Shown here: positions 43,372 through 54,400 of the stretch, in pieces
How positions within the stretch are numbered: position 1 is the first letter of the stretch
Layout of the letters: each line of letters starts with the position of its first letter
Source of the DNA: Pseudochryseolinea flava
GTDB lineage: Bacteria; Bacteroidota; Bacteroidia; Cytophagales; Cyclobacteriaceae
DNA length: 64,000 nucleotides
Assembly: GCF_003286915.1 (NCBI RefSeq)
Contig: NZ_QMFY01000006.1
Location: 124,001 to 188,000, forward strand
Reading direction: 5' to 3'
Position numbers and translations under genes: made by a program
The notes under the pieces: generated by a model
Databases searched by the model: none
What the model was told of the DNA's origin: nothing
The model's input: the letters and a program-made list of their open reading frames with translations, nothing else

Positions 43372-45690
43372 ATGACAAAAAGATTACTCTCCTTAACGCT
43401 ATTGCTAGGCTGTCTGCTCCCGTTGGCATCGCCGGCTCAAAACGATGTGATGATGCAAGCTTTCTATTGGGATGTTCCCGTAAATTCTGGTTCACTAAAT
43501 GGAACCTGGTGGGACAACCTCAATGGCAAAGCCGTAACCCTGAAGAATGCAGGAATCAAAGCAATTTGGGTTCCGCCACCAAGCAAAGGAAACTTTGGAA
43601 TTTGGGATATGGGCTACGGAATTTACGATCCGTATGATCTCGGAAGTTATAATCAAAAGGGCACGACGGAAACGCGTTTCGGCTCGAAGACTGAATTAAC
43701 AAATATGATCACGGCAATGCACAACAATCAAATTGAAGTGTACGCCGACATCGTACTCAATCACCTCTACTCGGGCGATGACAACGATCAAAATAATCCC
43801 GCGGTGAAACAGTATGAGTTCGATCAAGCATTCCGCAATGGACAACAGTATGCACCGTATCCTACGAATGAAATCAAGTGGGTAATTAAGAATGCTACTG
43901 CTGGCGATTATTATATTCAAATCCATGGTTTTCACTTGAACAGCACAGCCAAGGCTGAGCGCGGTTATGACGTACAAATCGATTACAACAGTACGGGGTT
44001 CAATGCAAATTATAGTTGGGAATCGGAACCCAACAATGGTGGTGGTGCATCCAATACATTTCCTGCGTCTGGTAACACAGTGCGTGGGCATATTGAAGTA
44101 GGCGATTTCGACGAGTATAAAATTACTGTAGTCGGTACGCGCGATGTAATCATCAAACTTACGGCACGTCGAGAGAATACATCGCCGGCGTGGGAGTGGG
44201 CTTGGGCAGATCAAACGAATGGTTATTACCCGAAAGCGATTTGGAAGAATGGAACGAACATCGCGACAACGACACAATTTGAAGCGCACACGAATACAAA
44301 TTTTGTGTACCCGAATCATACAGGCCCAGGTGAAGCAAATCACACTTGGGGATATGCTGATTTTCATCCCGTGAATAACACCGATTGGCTGGGCTATCCT
44401 GGTTCAGATGAAATTATCACGAATACCAAATTTTTTGGTAATGATGTTAACACGTTCAGCAATACGGTGAAGACACGCTATCAAGCGTGGGGTACATGGC
44501 TATCCAATACGATTGGCTTCGATGGTTTTCGGCTCGATTTTGTACGCGGCTTTCAAGAAGATTATGTTGCAGCATGGGTGAATGCTCTTCCAAAAAAGAC
44601 TGGGAATGTACAACGGTTTATTGTTGGTGAATACTGGGGATCTGATTCTAGAATTAAAAACTGGGTAAACACCGTTGGCTCTTACGGTGCTGATGTTGAT
44701 GGATTTGATTTTCCACTGAAGTCTTCTTTGACGGGCATGTGTAATGGTAACGGCGGTAATTGGGACATGCGTTGGTTGAACCATGCTGGTATGGTTCGCA
44801 ATAGCGGCGGAAATTCATTGCCTGGAACATCTGTCGTAACCTGGTTAGAGAATCACGATACCGGTAAGGAGCACGACAAGTGGGTAACGAAAGATTGGAA
44901 AATGGGCTATGCCTATATTTTGACACATGAAGGACGTCCCTGCGTGTTTTACAATCACTACTTTGGTGATGTGTTAACGGATTCGCACAATAGTTCATTG
45001 ACCGTGACACCTGCTCCTGGTTTGGGACTTGATATTCGTAAACTCATTCATGCTCGTAAGACATATTTGGGTGGATCACTTACCGTGTTGAGTCAAGTTG
45101 GAAATCCATATCCATCCGGCGATGCGTATAACGTATACGTTGCACGAAGAGCTGGTAATGGAACGAAGAGCGGCGCTATTGTCGTAATCAACAATCACGA
45201 TTCAGCAACGAAGAGCCTATGGGTCGATTCGTCTCCGTCGGGATGGACTAGCCTTGCTGGTCAGACATTGGTGAATGCTTTCAACCCTGCACAAACAACG
45301 GTTGTACAACCTGATGGTCGCGTAAGTGTGTCGGCGCCTGCACGTAGCTATACCGTGTGGGTGAAGCAAAGTGAATACGTTGCTTTTGTTGATCCGGGTG
45401 CGCGTGAGGCAACAGATGACGAAACGAGATTAGATGGAAAGAATGAACTTGAAATTAAAGTATGGTCGAATCCAGTAAGAGGCAACAAACTTAAAGTTGT
45501 TGTGTCGTCGCCGCAGCAAGAAAATGTAAAACTTCAATTTCTTACGTTGAACGGAATAGAAATTTTTAAGCGCGCAGCACAGACCAATACGGAAACAGAA
45601 TTGGATATTACTTCGTGTGCAAAGGGAATGTACATTCTTCGTGCTGCTACAGGAGCATTTGTCGGCTCTGAAAAGGTGATCAAAGAGTGA
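43372..45690 (+). CDS. GH13 alpha-amylase, T9SS-exported
   Basis: A 772-residue protein. Signal peptide 1-22. The (beta/alpha)8 barrel carries the DIVLNH motif (region I), nucleophile D389 in DGFRLDF, acid/base E420 in IVGEYWG and D496 in ENHDTG, so all catalytic residues are present. Between region I and the nucleophile region lies a long insertion (about 165-325) of beta-sandwich type, partly like a pre-peptidase C-terminal domain. The C-terminus (about 690-772, KVWSNPVRGNKLKVVV to SEKVIKE) is a T9SS sorting domain. It should degrade starch or glycogen at the cell surface. The starch-sensing-type regulator lies directly upstream. Confidence 0.93.
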   Translation: MTKRLLSLTLLLGCLLPLASPAQNDVMMQAFYWDVPVNSGSLNGTWWDNLNGKAVTLKNAGIKAIWVPPPSKGNFGIWDMGYGIYDPYDLGSYNQKGTTETRFGSKTELTNMITAMHNNQIEVYADIVLNHLYSGDDNDQNNPAVKQYEFDQAFRNGQQYAPYPTNEIKWVIKNATAGDYYIQIHGFHLNSTAKAERGYDVQIDYNSTGFNANYSWESEPNNGGGASNTFPASGNTVRGHIEVGDFDEYKITVVGTRDVIIKLTARRENTSPAWEWAWADQTNGYYPKAIWKNGTNIATTTQFEAHTNTNFVYPNHTGPGEANHTWGYADFHPVNNTDWLGYPGSDEIITNTKFFGNDVNTFSNTVKTRYQAWGTWLSNTIGFDGFRLDFVRGFQEDYVAAWVNALPKKTGNVQRFIVGEYWGSDSRIKNWVNTVGSYGADVDGFDFPLKSSLTGMCNGNGGNWDMRWLNHAGMVRNSGGNSLPGTSVVTWLENHDTGKEHDKWVTKDWKMGYAYILTHEGRPCVFYNHYFGDVLTDSHNSSLTVTPAPGLGLDIRKLIHARKTYLGGSLTVLSQVGNPYPSGDAYNVYVARRAGNGTKSGAIVVINNHDSATKSLWVDSSPSGWTSLAGQTLVNAFNPAQTTVVQPDGRVSVSAPARSYTVWVKQSEYVAFVDPGAREATDDETRLDGKNELEIKVWSNPVRGNKLKVVVSSPQQENVKLQFLTLNGIEIFKRAAQTNTETELDITSCAKGMYILRAATGAFVGSEKVIKE

Positions 45691-45726
45691 TCGATATCGT
45701 TGTAGTTTAATTGGTAATTGGTTAAG

Positions 45727-45765
45727 AAAAAGCTGTTTCGAAGTAAATTTTGAGACAGCTTTTTT
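45727..45765. terminator. Bidirectional terminator after the amylase gene
   Basis: AAAAAGCTGT (45727-45736) pairs with ACAGCTTTTT (45755-45764), with an extra UC/GA pair, between the convergent amylase and TPR-GAF genes. Both sides carry A/T runs, so it can stop transcription in either direction. Confidence 0.8.
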
Positions 45766-45774
45766 GTTTGATCC

Positions 45775-47970
45775 CTAGGTTGCTTTCTTAAAATCTTCGC
45801 GCGAAAGATGCTTTCTGTTTTGAAGTGTTTCTGTGATTTTTTGAACCACCTCGTCAAGTTCTTTGCTAGAGACTTTCAAAAGCTCAATCAGTTTCTCCGC
45901 GCGTTGATCTGGGTCGTGCTCGATGAGGTTGATCAGTCCTAATATTCTTGATAAAGGACCACGCAGCAAGTGGGAGTTAATGAATGCATATTCTGCAAGT
46001 TGTGTATTTTGAATCGCCAGTTCTTCGGTTCGCTCCTTCACACGCCGTTCCAAACTTTCATTGAGTGTTTCAATTTCTTTGCTGTGATGAATTACTTGTT
46101 TTTCATGGTCACGTCTTTGAGCCGTGCGATACGTTAACGACATGATGTCGGCAACGGAAGCCACGAAGATAACGTCCTCAGCAGTCCATCGCTTTGTTAC
46201 ACCCTGATGCTCGCAACAGATGACGCCCTTTAGTTTGCCATCCATAAAAAATGTAGCATCAAGCATAGAATGAATGTCTGCAGGTTTTAAGTAGTTGAGA
46301 AATAATTCGTGGGTGTGGTTGTCGCGTGAGACATCATTCACCGTAATGATTTTTTCTTTCTTTAAACCATTCATGTAAACGGGATAGTCGTCAGCATCGA
46401 GCGACATACCCGTGGTAAAGCTGTCATCTTTTTTCGTGTATATCGTTAACGGCTCCAATGAGTTTTTTTCAGAGGAGTATATCCACACGCCCACACGGGA
46501 TACTTGGATGGTTTGCGCCGTTATCTTGGCGATATCTTTCGCAGCATCGAGCACGTGTCCTGTAATAATGTTTCTGTTTCTTGAAAAAGCGAGCAGTGTG
46601 CTGACGTGATTCTCAAGTGTGCTGTTCTTGATATTGAGGATGCTGTTCATGCTTTCGATCTTTTCTTTTTGCATGGCCAGCTTGTAATTATGCCGCTGGG
46701 TTTTCTTCCAACTTCGCCATAACAAATACAGGATGGTTGAAATTGAACATATAGCCACAATCAATATAATAAGCTGTAGCCTTTGCTTTTCGATTACAGC
46801 TTGCTTACGCCCTTGTTCCAAACGTAACAATTCGTTTTCCTGTGTTTGTTTTTCGATGGCGAGTTGAAATTGCATACGCTCTTCCTGCATTTCCATCTCA
46901 AGCTGCGCGATAGAATCTTTTAAGATGATATACTGGCTGAAATTTTGATACTCTGCAATTGGATTGTTTTCTTTTTGAAACGCTTTCCAGAGCATGTAGT
47001 GCGCTTCCATTCGAACGTTAAGATCTCTGCGTGATGTTGAAACTTCCAGCGCCTTAATAAAATACTCCTTTGCTAGCGCGAGGTTACCCTTCTCAAAATA
47101 CACTTGCCCCATGGTGACGTATGCGCTTGGGAGTAGTCTTTTATTTTGTGATTGGAGTATATAATCCAATCCTTCTTTGCCAATCCGTTCAGCGTCTTTC
47201 AACATGCCTTTGTTGAAATAGCAATCTGCAATTAATGTCTTTACTTCCGCCAGGTTGATGGCATCATGAATAACATTTCCTGTGGAATCAGCTAAAATAA
47301 AATAGCGGAGTGCGCGATCGAATTGCTTTGCATCGAGATAAAGTTTGCCAATTTGTGTAAGCGCAGACATGATCTCTTTAGTGTCACCGATGGCTAAACG
47401 AAGCTGATATGCTTTTTGAAAGTTTCGCTCTGCGTCGTCTACTTTATTTTGGATTCGGTTCAACGTGCCCAAACTCTGATATGCAAACGCAAGGCCGGAG
47501 GAGTCGCGGATGTTTTCGAAGATTGTTAACGCTTTTTTGAAAAAGGGTTCAGATTTTCCGACGAGCCCTTGTTCTGAGAATAGTCGTCCAATGTTATTGT
47601 TGGAATGCGCGACCTGTAGCAAATCTTTTTGTGCTGTCGCAACGGTAAGCGCTTGGTTATAATATTCAAAAGCATTGAGCGGATCGCCGAGGTAGTTGTA
47701 TGCGATTCCGATAAAATTTAGAGGACGTGCCAGTCCCGTATTAAGGTTAAGTTTTTTACCGAGCTCAAGCGCTTCTCTGCCATAGATAATGGTGCTGTCT
47801 GGATAAGCCACACGAAATTGCCAGGCTAGATCGGTGATAAGTTTGTAGCGCGATTCTCCTTGCGCCCTTTGGAGTGATTCCTTGATTTCCTGAATTACGG
47901 CTTGGTTTTGCGCGCGCGTGGCGAATACCGTTGCAATATAAATGCTGACCACGAGCAAGATGAGCCTCAT
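45775..47970 (-). CDS. TPR-GAF sensor with HisKA-like domain but no ATPase domain
   Basis: A 731-residue protein. Signal peptide (1-20), then about seven TPR-like repeats (25-360, e.g. YLGDPLNAFEYYNQAL, GNLALAKEYFIKALE), a coiled coil, one membrane helix (about 398-418), a further coiled coil and a GAF domain (about 455-615). A linker helix (KERTEELAIQ) leads to a HisKA-like segment with NSH667LLRGPLSRILGL. The chain stops at 731 with no N, G1 or G2 box. It cannot phosphorylate itself, so it may dimerise with a full kinase or act as a phosphotransfer-like adaptor. Its target is unknown. Confidence 0.85.
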   Translation of the reverse strand: MRLILLVVSIYIATVFATRAQNQAVIQEIKESLQRAQGESRYKLITDLAWQFRVAYPDSTIIYGREALELGKKLNLNTGLARPLNFIGIAYNYLGDPLNAFEYYNQALTVATAQKDLLQVAHSNNNIGRLFSEQGLVGKSEPFFKKALTIFENIRDSSGLAFAYQSLGTLNRIQNKVDDAERNFQKAYQLRLAIGDTKEIMSALTQIGKLYLDAKQFDRALRYFILADSTGNVIHDAINLAEVKTLIADCYFNKGMLKDAERIGKEGLDYILQSQNKRLLPSAYVTMGQVYFEKGNLALAKEYFIKALEVSTSRRDLNVRMEAHYMLWKAFQKENNPIAEYQNFSQYIILKDSIAQLEMEMQEERMQFQLAIEKQTQENELLRLEQGRKQAVIEKQRLQLIILIVAICSISTILYLLWRSWKKTQRHNYKLAMQKEKIESMNSILNIKNSTLENHVSTLLAFSRNRNIITGHVLDAAKDIAKITAQTIQVSRVGVWIYSSEKNSLEPLTIYTKKDDSFTTGMSLDADDYPVYMNGLKKEKIITVNDVSRDNHTHELFLNYLKPADIHSMLDATFFMDGKLKGVICCEHQGVTKRWTAEDVIFVASVADIMSLTYRTAQRRDHEKQVIHHSKEIETLNESLERRVKERTEELAIQNTQLAEYAFINSHLLRGPLSRILGLINLIEHDPDQRAEKLIELLKVSSKELDEVVQKITETLQNRKHLSREDFKKAT

Positions 47971-48140
47971 GAGTTTCCGGTTTGAATGGGCAAAGTCTTA
48001 TGAATATACTGAATAATAATGACTTCTTTTAGAGGGATGCGACAACGATTGCTATTGCCGCAATCAAAATTGTGAAATGACCGGTATCCCATGGGTTGTA
48101 TCGCAACAACGGTGTTCTTTGCGCACATCGATGAAACGTC

Positions 48141-51100
48141 TTGCGCCTCAAGAATGAATTACATAATTTTCAAATTGTGATTCGCCTAAACCAATCTAAA
48201 TCTTCACGCTTGTCGGTCGGGAGTCGGCAATGCTTTGTAATGCTTGTAGCGTTATTACTATCGTTACCATCATGGGCACAACGGGAAATTAGACTTCAGC
48301 AGTTTTCAATAGAGAACGGGTTGTCACAAAATACAATCAATACGATTTATCAAGATAGTAGGGGGTACATGTGGTTCGGCACGCAGAATGGATTAAATAA
48401 GTTCGACGGCCGGAACTTTACTGTATACAAAAACACCTCAGGCGATACGACGAGTCTTTCTAATAATGACGTTTATGCAATATTTGAAGATCACGAAAAG
48501 CAATTGTGGATAGGTACACGCTCGGGTCTATCGCGTTACAATCGTTCACGAAATACCTTCTCAAATTACGACTATCCGGAAGGACGAGTTTATGCGATGC
48601 GACCCGTGTGGTGTATTGCACCCGCAGATGATGATCATCTATGGATCGGCGCTTCTGGAGGTTTATTTAAATTCGACAAGGGGCTGAGGAAGTTTGAGCA
48701 CTTCAAGATCAACGATAGCATTCAAAACGCAAACTCAGCAAAAGCAATTTGTCGCGATAGGGCGGGTGTACTTTGGATTGGCACCCAGATCGGGGAGTTG
48801 ATGCAATTCAATCCGAATACTCATCAATTTTCAAAGGTTCATTTTCCTCAGGAAGGGACTGTGAACTATGCCATTGCCTCAATCGTGGAAGACAGCGAGG
48901 GAATGATTTGGATTGGACGTGACGACGGTTCAATATATCGATATGACATCACTACGCGCAGTTTTAAAGAATATACTTTTTTAAAGAAGAAGTATCCAAT
49001 TCGTACCATGATTGAAGATAAGGAAGGTAATCTTTGGGTGGGAACAGACAAGGGTGGAGCTTTCTTGCTCGATCCGAATAGTGGAAGAGTGTCTTCATTA
49101 GGTCAACGGAAAGAAAATGAAACGGACGTTGTGTTGTCGTTATTTAACGATGCGAAAGGTGATATGTGGTTGGGTACATATCATGGCGGTGTTTATTTAT
49201 TCGATAAGATGGACACCACGTTTCAACAATATGCGCCACAAGACAAACAAGAGAATGCATCGCAAAGTAATTCTGTGTTATCCATTTTTCAAGACGATGA
49301 GAGTTTATGGCTTGGCTCAGATGGCGGCGGATTACTCCAGCGACGCAACGGTACGGTTAAGCGTTTTTTACAAAATACAACGGCTAATTCAATTGCCGGA
49401 AATACCATTCTTTGCCTGGAAGCTGGGTTCGACAGCGAGCTTTACATCGGTACGTACGCCGACGGCATGTCTGTTCTGGATAGGCGAACCGGTAAGTTTA
49501 AAACCTATAATCAGCGCAACGGGCTAAGTGATAACAGTGTGTGGGTAATATACAATGATGTAGACCATGTTTGGATTGGAACAAATAAAGGTGGTGTAAA
49601 CGTCCTTGATAAACGAACAGGTAAAATCGTGCACTTCACCAATGTCATGCAAGATGAAAGAACGATAAGTTCCAATACGATTCGTGCAATCTTCAAAGAC
49701 AGCCGCGGCAAATTTTGGATCGGCACTGTTTCAGGATTAAATGTCTTTAACGAGACGGATAGCACATTTACAGCGTACTACTACAGAGATAGTAGCAATA
49801 CCATCAGTAACAACAACGTGCTTTGCATTTTTGAAGACATGAAAAAGAACCTGTGGTTTGGTACGCACGGCGGCGGTGTTAATCGCTACGATGCGCGATC
49901 AAATACGTTTACTTCATTTCAAGAGAAGGATGGTCTCGCCGGTAACATCGTTTACGCTATGTTAGAAGACGCGCAAGGGAATCTTTGGATGAGTACCAAC
50001 AAAGGGCTTTCACGATTTGATGTTGTTAACCAAGTGTTTAAGAACTTCGATACACGAAGCGGTCTTAGTAGTGCTCAATTCAATATTGGCGCTGCGTTTA
50101 AAGGTAAAGAAGGACAAATGTTTTTTGGAAACATCAATGGCGTTACATCGTTTTTTCCACATCATATCCGGCAGAATGCATTTATTCCACCGGTTGTAAT
50201 CTCTGATTTTAAATTATTTAATAAACCCGTGTTGCTTGGCGATGATTCGCCCCTGCAAGAGACTATCGACGTGGCGAAGGAGGTAACGTTAGAACATTCA
50301 CAATCCGTTTTTAGCCTTCACTTTGCTGCGCTTAATTTTTCGCATGCCGACAAGAATAGCTACGCCTACATGCTCGAAGGTTTTGATCAGGACTGGATTG
50401 CTGCGGGAAATAATACAACAGCAACGTACACCAACCTTGATCCGGGTGAATATGTGTTTAAGGTGAGAGGATCTAATAATGATAATGTGTGGAATGAACA
50501 GGCAACAACGTTGAAGGTGATCGTTAAGCCGCCACTTTGGAAAACCTGGTGGGCACGGACGCTTTTTGTATTGATGGTTGCTGCGGGATTGTACATGGCA
50601 TATCGATTCAAAATCAACGCTATCAAAAAGCAACAGGAACTACTGACATTACTTGTCGATCAACGTACCGCTGAAATAGAGGAGAAGAATAAACTCATCC
50701 TGGAAACAGAAAAGCGAAATGCTCAGCTTGTTCATCAGAAACTTAATGATGAGCTCGCAACGAAAAGTAAGGAGTTGACCAATTACACCTTGCTGATTGT
50801 CCAGAAGAATAAACTTCTGGACGAGTTAAAGAAAAAATTGAAAGACGTGGTGCGAAATCCGGGGTCATCAAACTTACGAGACTTCCGAAATCTTGTTCAG
50901 ATGATTAACTATAATTTCAGCCCTGAAAAGGAATGGAAAGAGTTCAATGCTAATTTCAATCGTATTCATAAAGGATTTACCGATACGCTGAAGGAAAAAT
51001 TTCCAGAATTAACCAGCAATGACCTCAGGTTGTGTGCACTCTATCGCATCGACATTCCGACCAAGGACATTGCCGAGGCCATGGGTATTTCACAGACAAG

Positions 51101-51185
51101 TGTAAAAATGGCACGCTATCGTTTACGGAAAAAACTAAACCTCTCACCAGAAGAAGACATACACGATTTCCTCAAAAGGTGTTGA
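48141..51185 (+). CDS. One-component regulator: two-component-type propeller, Y_Y_Y domain, TM, LuxR-like HTH
   Basis: A protein of up to 1014 residues. Starts at TTG 48141; GTG 48177 or ATG 48240 would give a cleaner signal peptide ending SWA. Many propeller blades (about 50-690) carry the Reg_prop pattern (GYMWFGTQNGLNKFDG, KQLWIGTRSGLSRYN). A Y_Y_Y domain (about 735-800) follows, then a membrane helix (about 803-823), a coiled coil, and a C-terminal LuxR-like HTH (about 930-1014: DIPTKDIAEAMGISQTSVKM). No kinase is present, so it resembles SusR. It lies 236 bp upstream of susC-like gene on the same strand and is its likely activator. Confidence 0.9.
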   Translation: MRLKNELHNFQIVIRLNQSKSSRLSVGSRQCFVMLVALLLSLPSWAQREIRLQQFSIENGLSQNTINTIYQDSRGYMWFGTQNGLNKFDGRNFTVYKNTSGDTTSLSNNDVYAIFEDHEKQLWIGTRSGLSRYNRSRNTFSNYDYPEGRVYAMRPVWCIAPADDDHLWIGASGGLFKFDKGLRKFEHFKINDSIQNANSAKAICRDRAGVLWIGTQIGELMQFNPNTHQFSKVHFPQEGTVNYAIASIVEDSEGMIWIGRDDGSIYRYDITTRSFKEYTFLKKKYPIRTMIEDKEGNLWVGTDKGGAFLLDPNSGRVSSLGQRKENETDVVLSLFNDAKGDMWLGTYHGGVYLFDKMDTTFQQYAPQDKQENASQSNSVLSIFQDDESLWLGSDGGGLLQRRNGTVKRFLQNTTANSIAGNTILCLEAGFDSELYIGTYADGMSVLDRRTGKFKTYNQRNGLSDNSVWVIYNDVDHVWIGTNKGGVNVLDKRTGKIVHFTNVMQDERTISSNTIRAIFKDSRGKFWIGTVSGLNVFNETDSTFTAYYYRDSSNTISNNNVLCIFEDMKKNLWFGTHGGGVNRYDARSNTFTSFQEKDGLAGNIVYAMLEDAQGNLWMSTNKGLSRFDVVNQVFKNFDTRSGLSSAQFNIGAAFKGKEGQMFFGNINGVTSFFPHHIRQNAFIPPVVISDFKLFNKPVLLGDDSPLQETIDVAKEVTLEHSQSVFSLHFAALNFSHADKNSYAYMLEGFDQDWIAAGNNTTATYTNLDPGEYVFKVRGSNNDNVWNEQATTLKVIVKPPLWKTWWARTLFVLMVAAGLYMAYRFKINAIKKQQELLTLLVDQRTAEIEEKNKLILETEKRNAQLVHQKLNDELATKSKELTNYTLLIVQKNKLLDELKKKLKDVVRNPGSSNLRDFRNLVQMINYNFSPEKEWKEFNANFNRIHKGFTDTLKEKFPELTSNDLRLCALYRIDIPTKDIAEAMGISQTSVKMARYRLRKKLNLSPEEDIHDFLKRC

Positions 51186-51421
51186 ATGTGTGCAGTGTGT
51201 ACTGCATGGAAGCACGCTGCGCGCGTCAAGACGTTAGCGGCTATATCCGTAGTCCCCTCATCCTTTCTAAATTCAGCCAAAACGCAATAATTATAATCGT
51301 TGTAGCCCCTGAAACACTACTGGTAGGTTTTTATGTAGCCCTTTAAAATTTAGAAAAGCGCGGGATAGGTAAAATATTCGGTGACCATTTCACTGGAAGA
51401 AATTTACCTAACCCAAACAGC

Positions 51422-54400
51422 ATGACTCTAAATTTTACGAACCTCAAAAAGACGGTACTGCTCTTTGTACTGCTAACCTGCTGGCTTTTCCAGGCACAGG
51501 CGCAGCGCATGAGCGTGTCCGGAAAAGTCAAGTCCCAGGAGGATGATCAGCCCTTACCTGGTGTATCGATTGTGATTAAAGGTACGGCAACGGGTACCGT
51601 CACAGATGCAGAAGGAAACTATACAATTCAAGCTCAGAAAGGAGAGACGATTGTTTTTTCGTTCCTGGGAATGAAGTCAGAAGAAGTAGTGGTTGCGGAC
51701 CAGACTACGATCGATCTTTCTTTAACGGCCGACATCACTAATCTCGGCGAAGTTGTTGTTACGGCGCTCGGTATTAAGCGTGAAAAGAAAGCACTCGGAT
51801 ACGCTGTTACGGAAGTCAGTGGGAGTCAGCTCTCGACGGCTATCGAAGTGAATGCCGTCAATTCCCTGTCAGGTAAAGTCGCTGGCGTAGATATTTCCAC
51901 ACCCACGGCGGGACCAAGTGGCTCTACGCGCGTTGTTATTCGTGGCAATGCATCACTCAGTGGAAAAAATCAACCGCTGTATGTTATTGATGGTGTTCCC
52001 ATGGATAACGGCGACATGGGAAGCGACGCTGGTATGTGGGGTGGTTATGATCTTGGAAATGGTATTTCCAGTCTTAACCCCAACGATATCGAGTCGGTTT
52101 CTGTTTTGAAGGGCGCATCTGCTTCGGCACTATATGGATCACGCGCATCGGATGGTGTAATCTTGATCACAACAAAATCCGGAAAAGTTAAAAAAGGTAT
52201 CGGTGTAGAAGTCACCAGCAACTACACAGCAGAACGTGTTTTGTCTCGTTTCGATGACTACCAAACTACGTACGGTATGGGACGCCAAGGTGTGTTGCCC
52301 ACGTCGATAGAGAATGCTCAAACAACACAAGTTGCCTGGGGTGCGAAACTCAATCCAAACGTCATGGTGCCGATTTACAACGGCGAGATGAAACCATATG
52401 GTGCTGTCAATAATAATATTCTAAGTTTCTTCCGTACCGGTTCAACGGCAACCAATACGATATCATTATCGGGTGGAACAGAAAAAGCCACGATCAGAAT
52501 GTCTGTATCTGATTTGCGAAATCAAGACATCGTTCCGGGGACGGGTTTGCGCAGAAATACGTTTTTGATTAATTCTTCTCTTACGCTCGCTGATAAAATT
52601 ACCATCAGCGGTAAAGTGAATTACATCAATGAAAAAGTTGATAATCGTCCGGCGCTTTCGGATAATCCAAACAACGTAGGATTAGCACTGCTTGGCATTG
52701 CACCAAACTTCGATCAACGTTGGTTGTCACAAAACTACAAAGATGCGCAAGGCAACTATGTGGATTGGAACGGCGGTAATATTTATCGTATCAATCCGTA
52801 TTGGTCCGTGAATGAAATTGAGAACACGTCGACTCGAAACCGTATCATAGGTTATCTGCAATTAAACTACGCGTTCTCCAAATCACTTAGTTTTCAAGCT
52901 AGAGGAGGAACGGACTTTTATTCTTTTCGATACACCAATTTCTCGCCGAAGGGAACGCCGACTGTAACCAGTGGTGCCGTAGAGGAACTCTCGGTAAATG
53001 TATTTGAAAATAATTTTGAAGGACTGCTGAAGTTTAACAAACAGATACTTCCTGAATTTTCGATAACCGCTTACGGTGGAGGAAATATCATGCGATCAGG
53101 AAGAGAAAATTCCACGTCGAATGGACAAGAGATTATTCTTCCGGATATTCATCCGATTACGAACTTCAGAAGACAGACAAATATTTATCAATTGTATAAA
53201 AAGCAAATCAATTCGCTTTACGGTGCTACGCAGTTTGCATACAAGGATACTTATTTTGTGGATGCAACATTTCGTAACGACTGGTCATCATCACTTCGTC
53301 CTGGTTTGAATTCATATTTCTACACTTCGCTGTCTGGAAGTTATGTGTTCTCTAATCACCTTGAAAACCAACGGTTCTTGTCATTCGGTAAAATTCGTGG
53401 ATCAGTCGCACAAGTCGGTGGCGATGCAGCACCCTATCAATTGAGTTTGAATTATGGTCTCTTGGAATTTTCTCATTTGGGAAAACCAATGGGGCAGGTA
53501 TTCAATACAGATATTCCGAATGCCGACTTGAAGCCAACAAAAACATATTCGTATGAGATTGGTACAGATCTGCAATTCCTTGAAGGCAGAGTTCGTCTCG
53601 ATGTTGCGTACTACAATGCGAGAACGGTCAACCAAATTCTTAGTTTAAAAATTCCCGTCACAAGTGGATATAACAATGCAGTGATTAACGCGGGGCAGAT
53701 TAGAAATAAGGGCATTGAGCTTTCATTGTCAGCGACGCCAATCAATAATACTACTTCAGGTTTTTCTTGGGATGTGATGTTAAATTATACCAAGAACATC
53801 AACGAAGTGGAACGTCTGCATGAGCAAATCAAAACGTACGAATTGTCAGCGGCACGATGGGCAGGTGCTGTGATTCAGGCACGTGAAGGTGCGGCGTATG
53901 GTGTTATCGTCGGGAGGAAATTTAAGCGTGATCCAGAGGGAAATATCATTCACAACGCAGCAGGGTTTCCAATGCCTACTGATGCAACAGATCAAGCTGT
54001 GCTCGGCAATGGTGTACACAAATGGATGATGGGACTTAGCAATACATTCAAGTATAAAGGTATATCATTGAGTGCATTGATCGATTTGAAGGTAGGTGCT
54101 GATATTTATTCAATGAGTAATGCGTTGGCGTATCAGAATGGTACAGCGGAAGAAACGGTGGAAGGTCGCGATGCTTGGTATGCCTCAGAAGAAGCAAGGC
54201 TGGCTGCAGGCGTTTCGCAAGAAGCATGGACGCCAACAGGCGGATATGTAGGGAAAGGTGTGGTGAATGTCGGGACGGCAGAGAAGCCTGAATATGTTGC
54301 GAATGCAAAACCAGTAGACCCAGAGTTGTACTGGAGAGGTTTCCTTGAAAATTCGCCAGAGTATTTTATTTACGATGCATCGTATGCGAAACTTCGTGAA

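Noticed and set aside
43696-44367. Minus-strand frame of 223 codons inside the amylase gene
   Set aside because: It is the mirror of the codon pattern of a strongly supported GH13 gene; the translation is rich in R, I and C without any motif.
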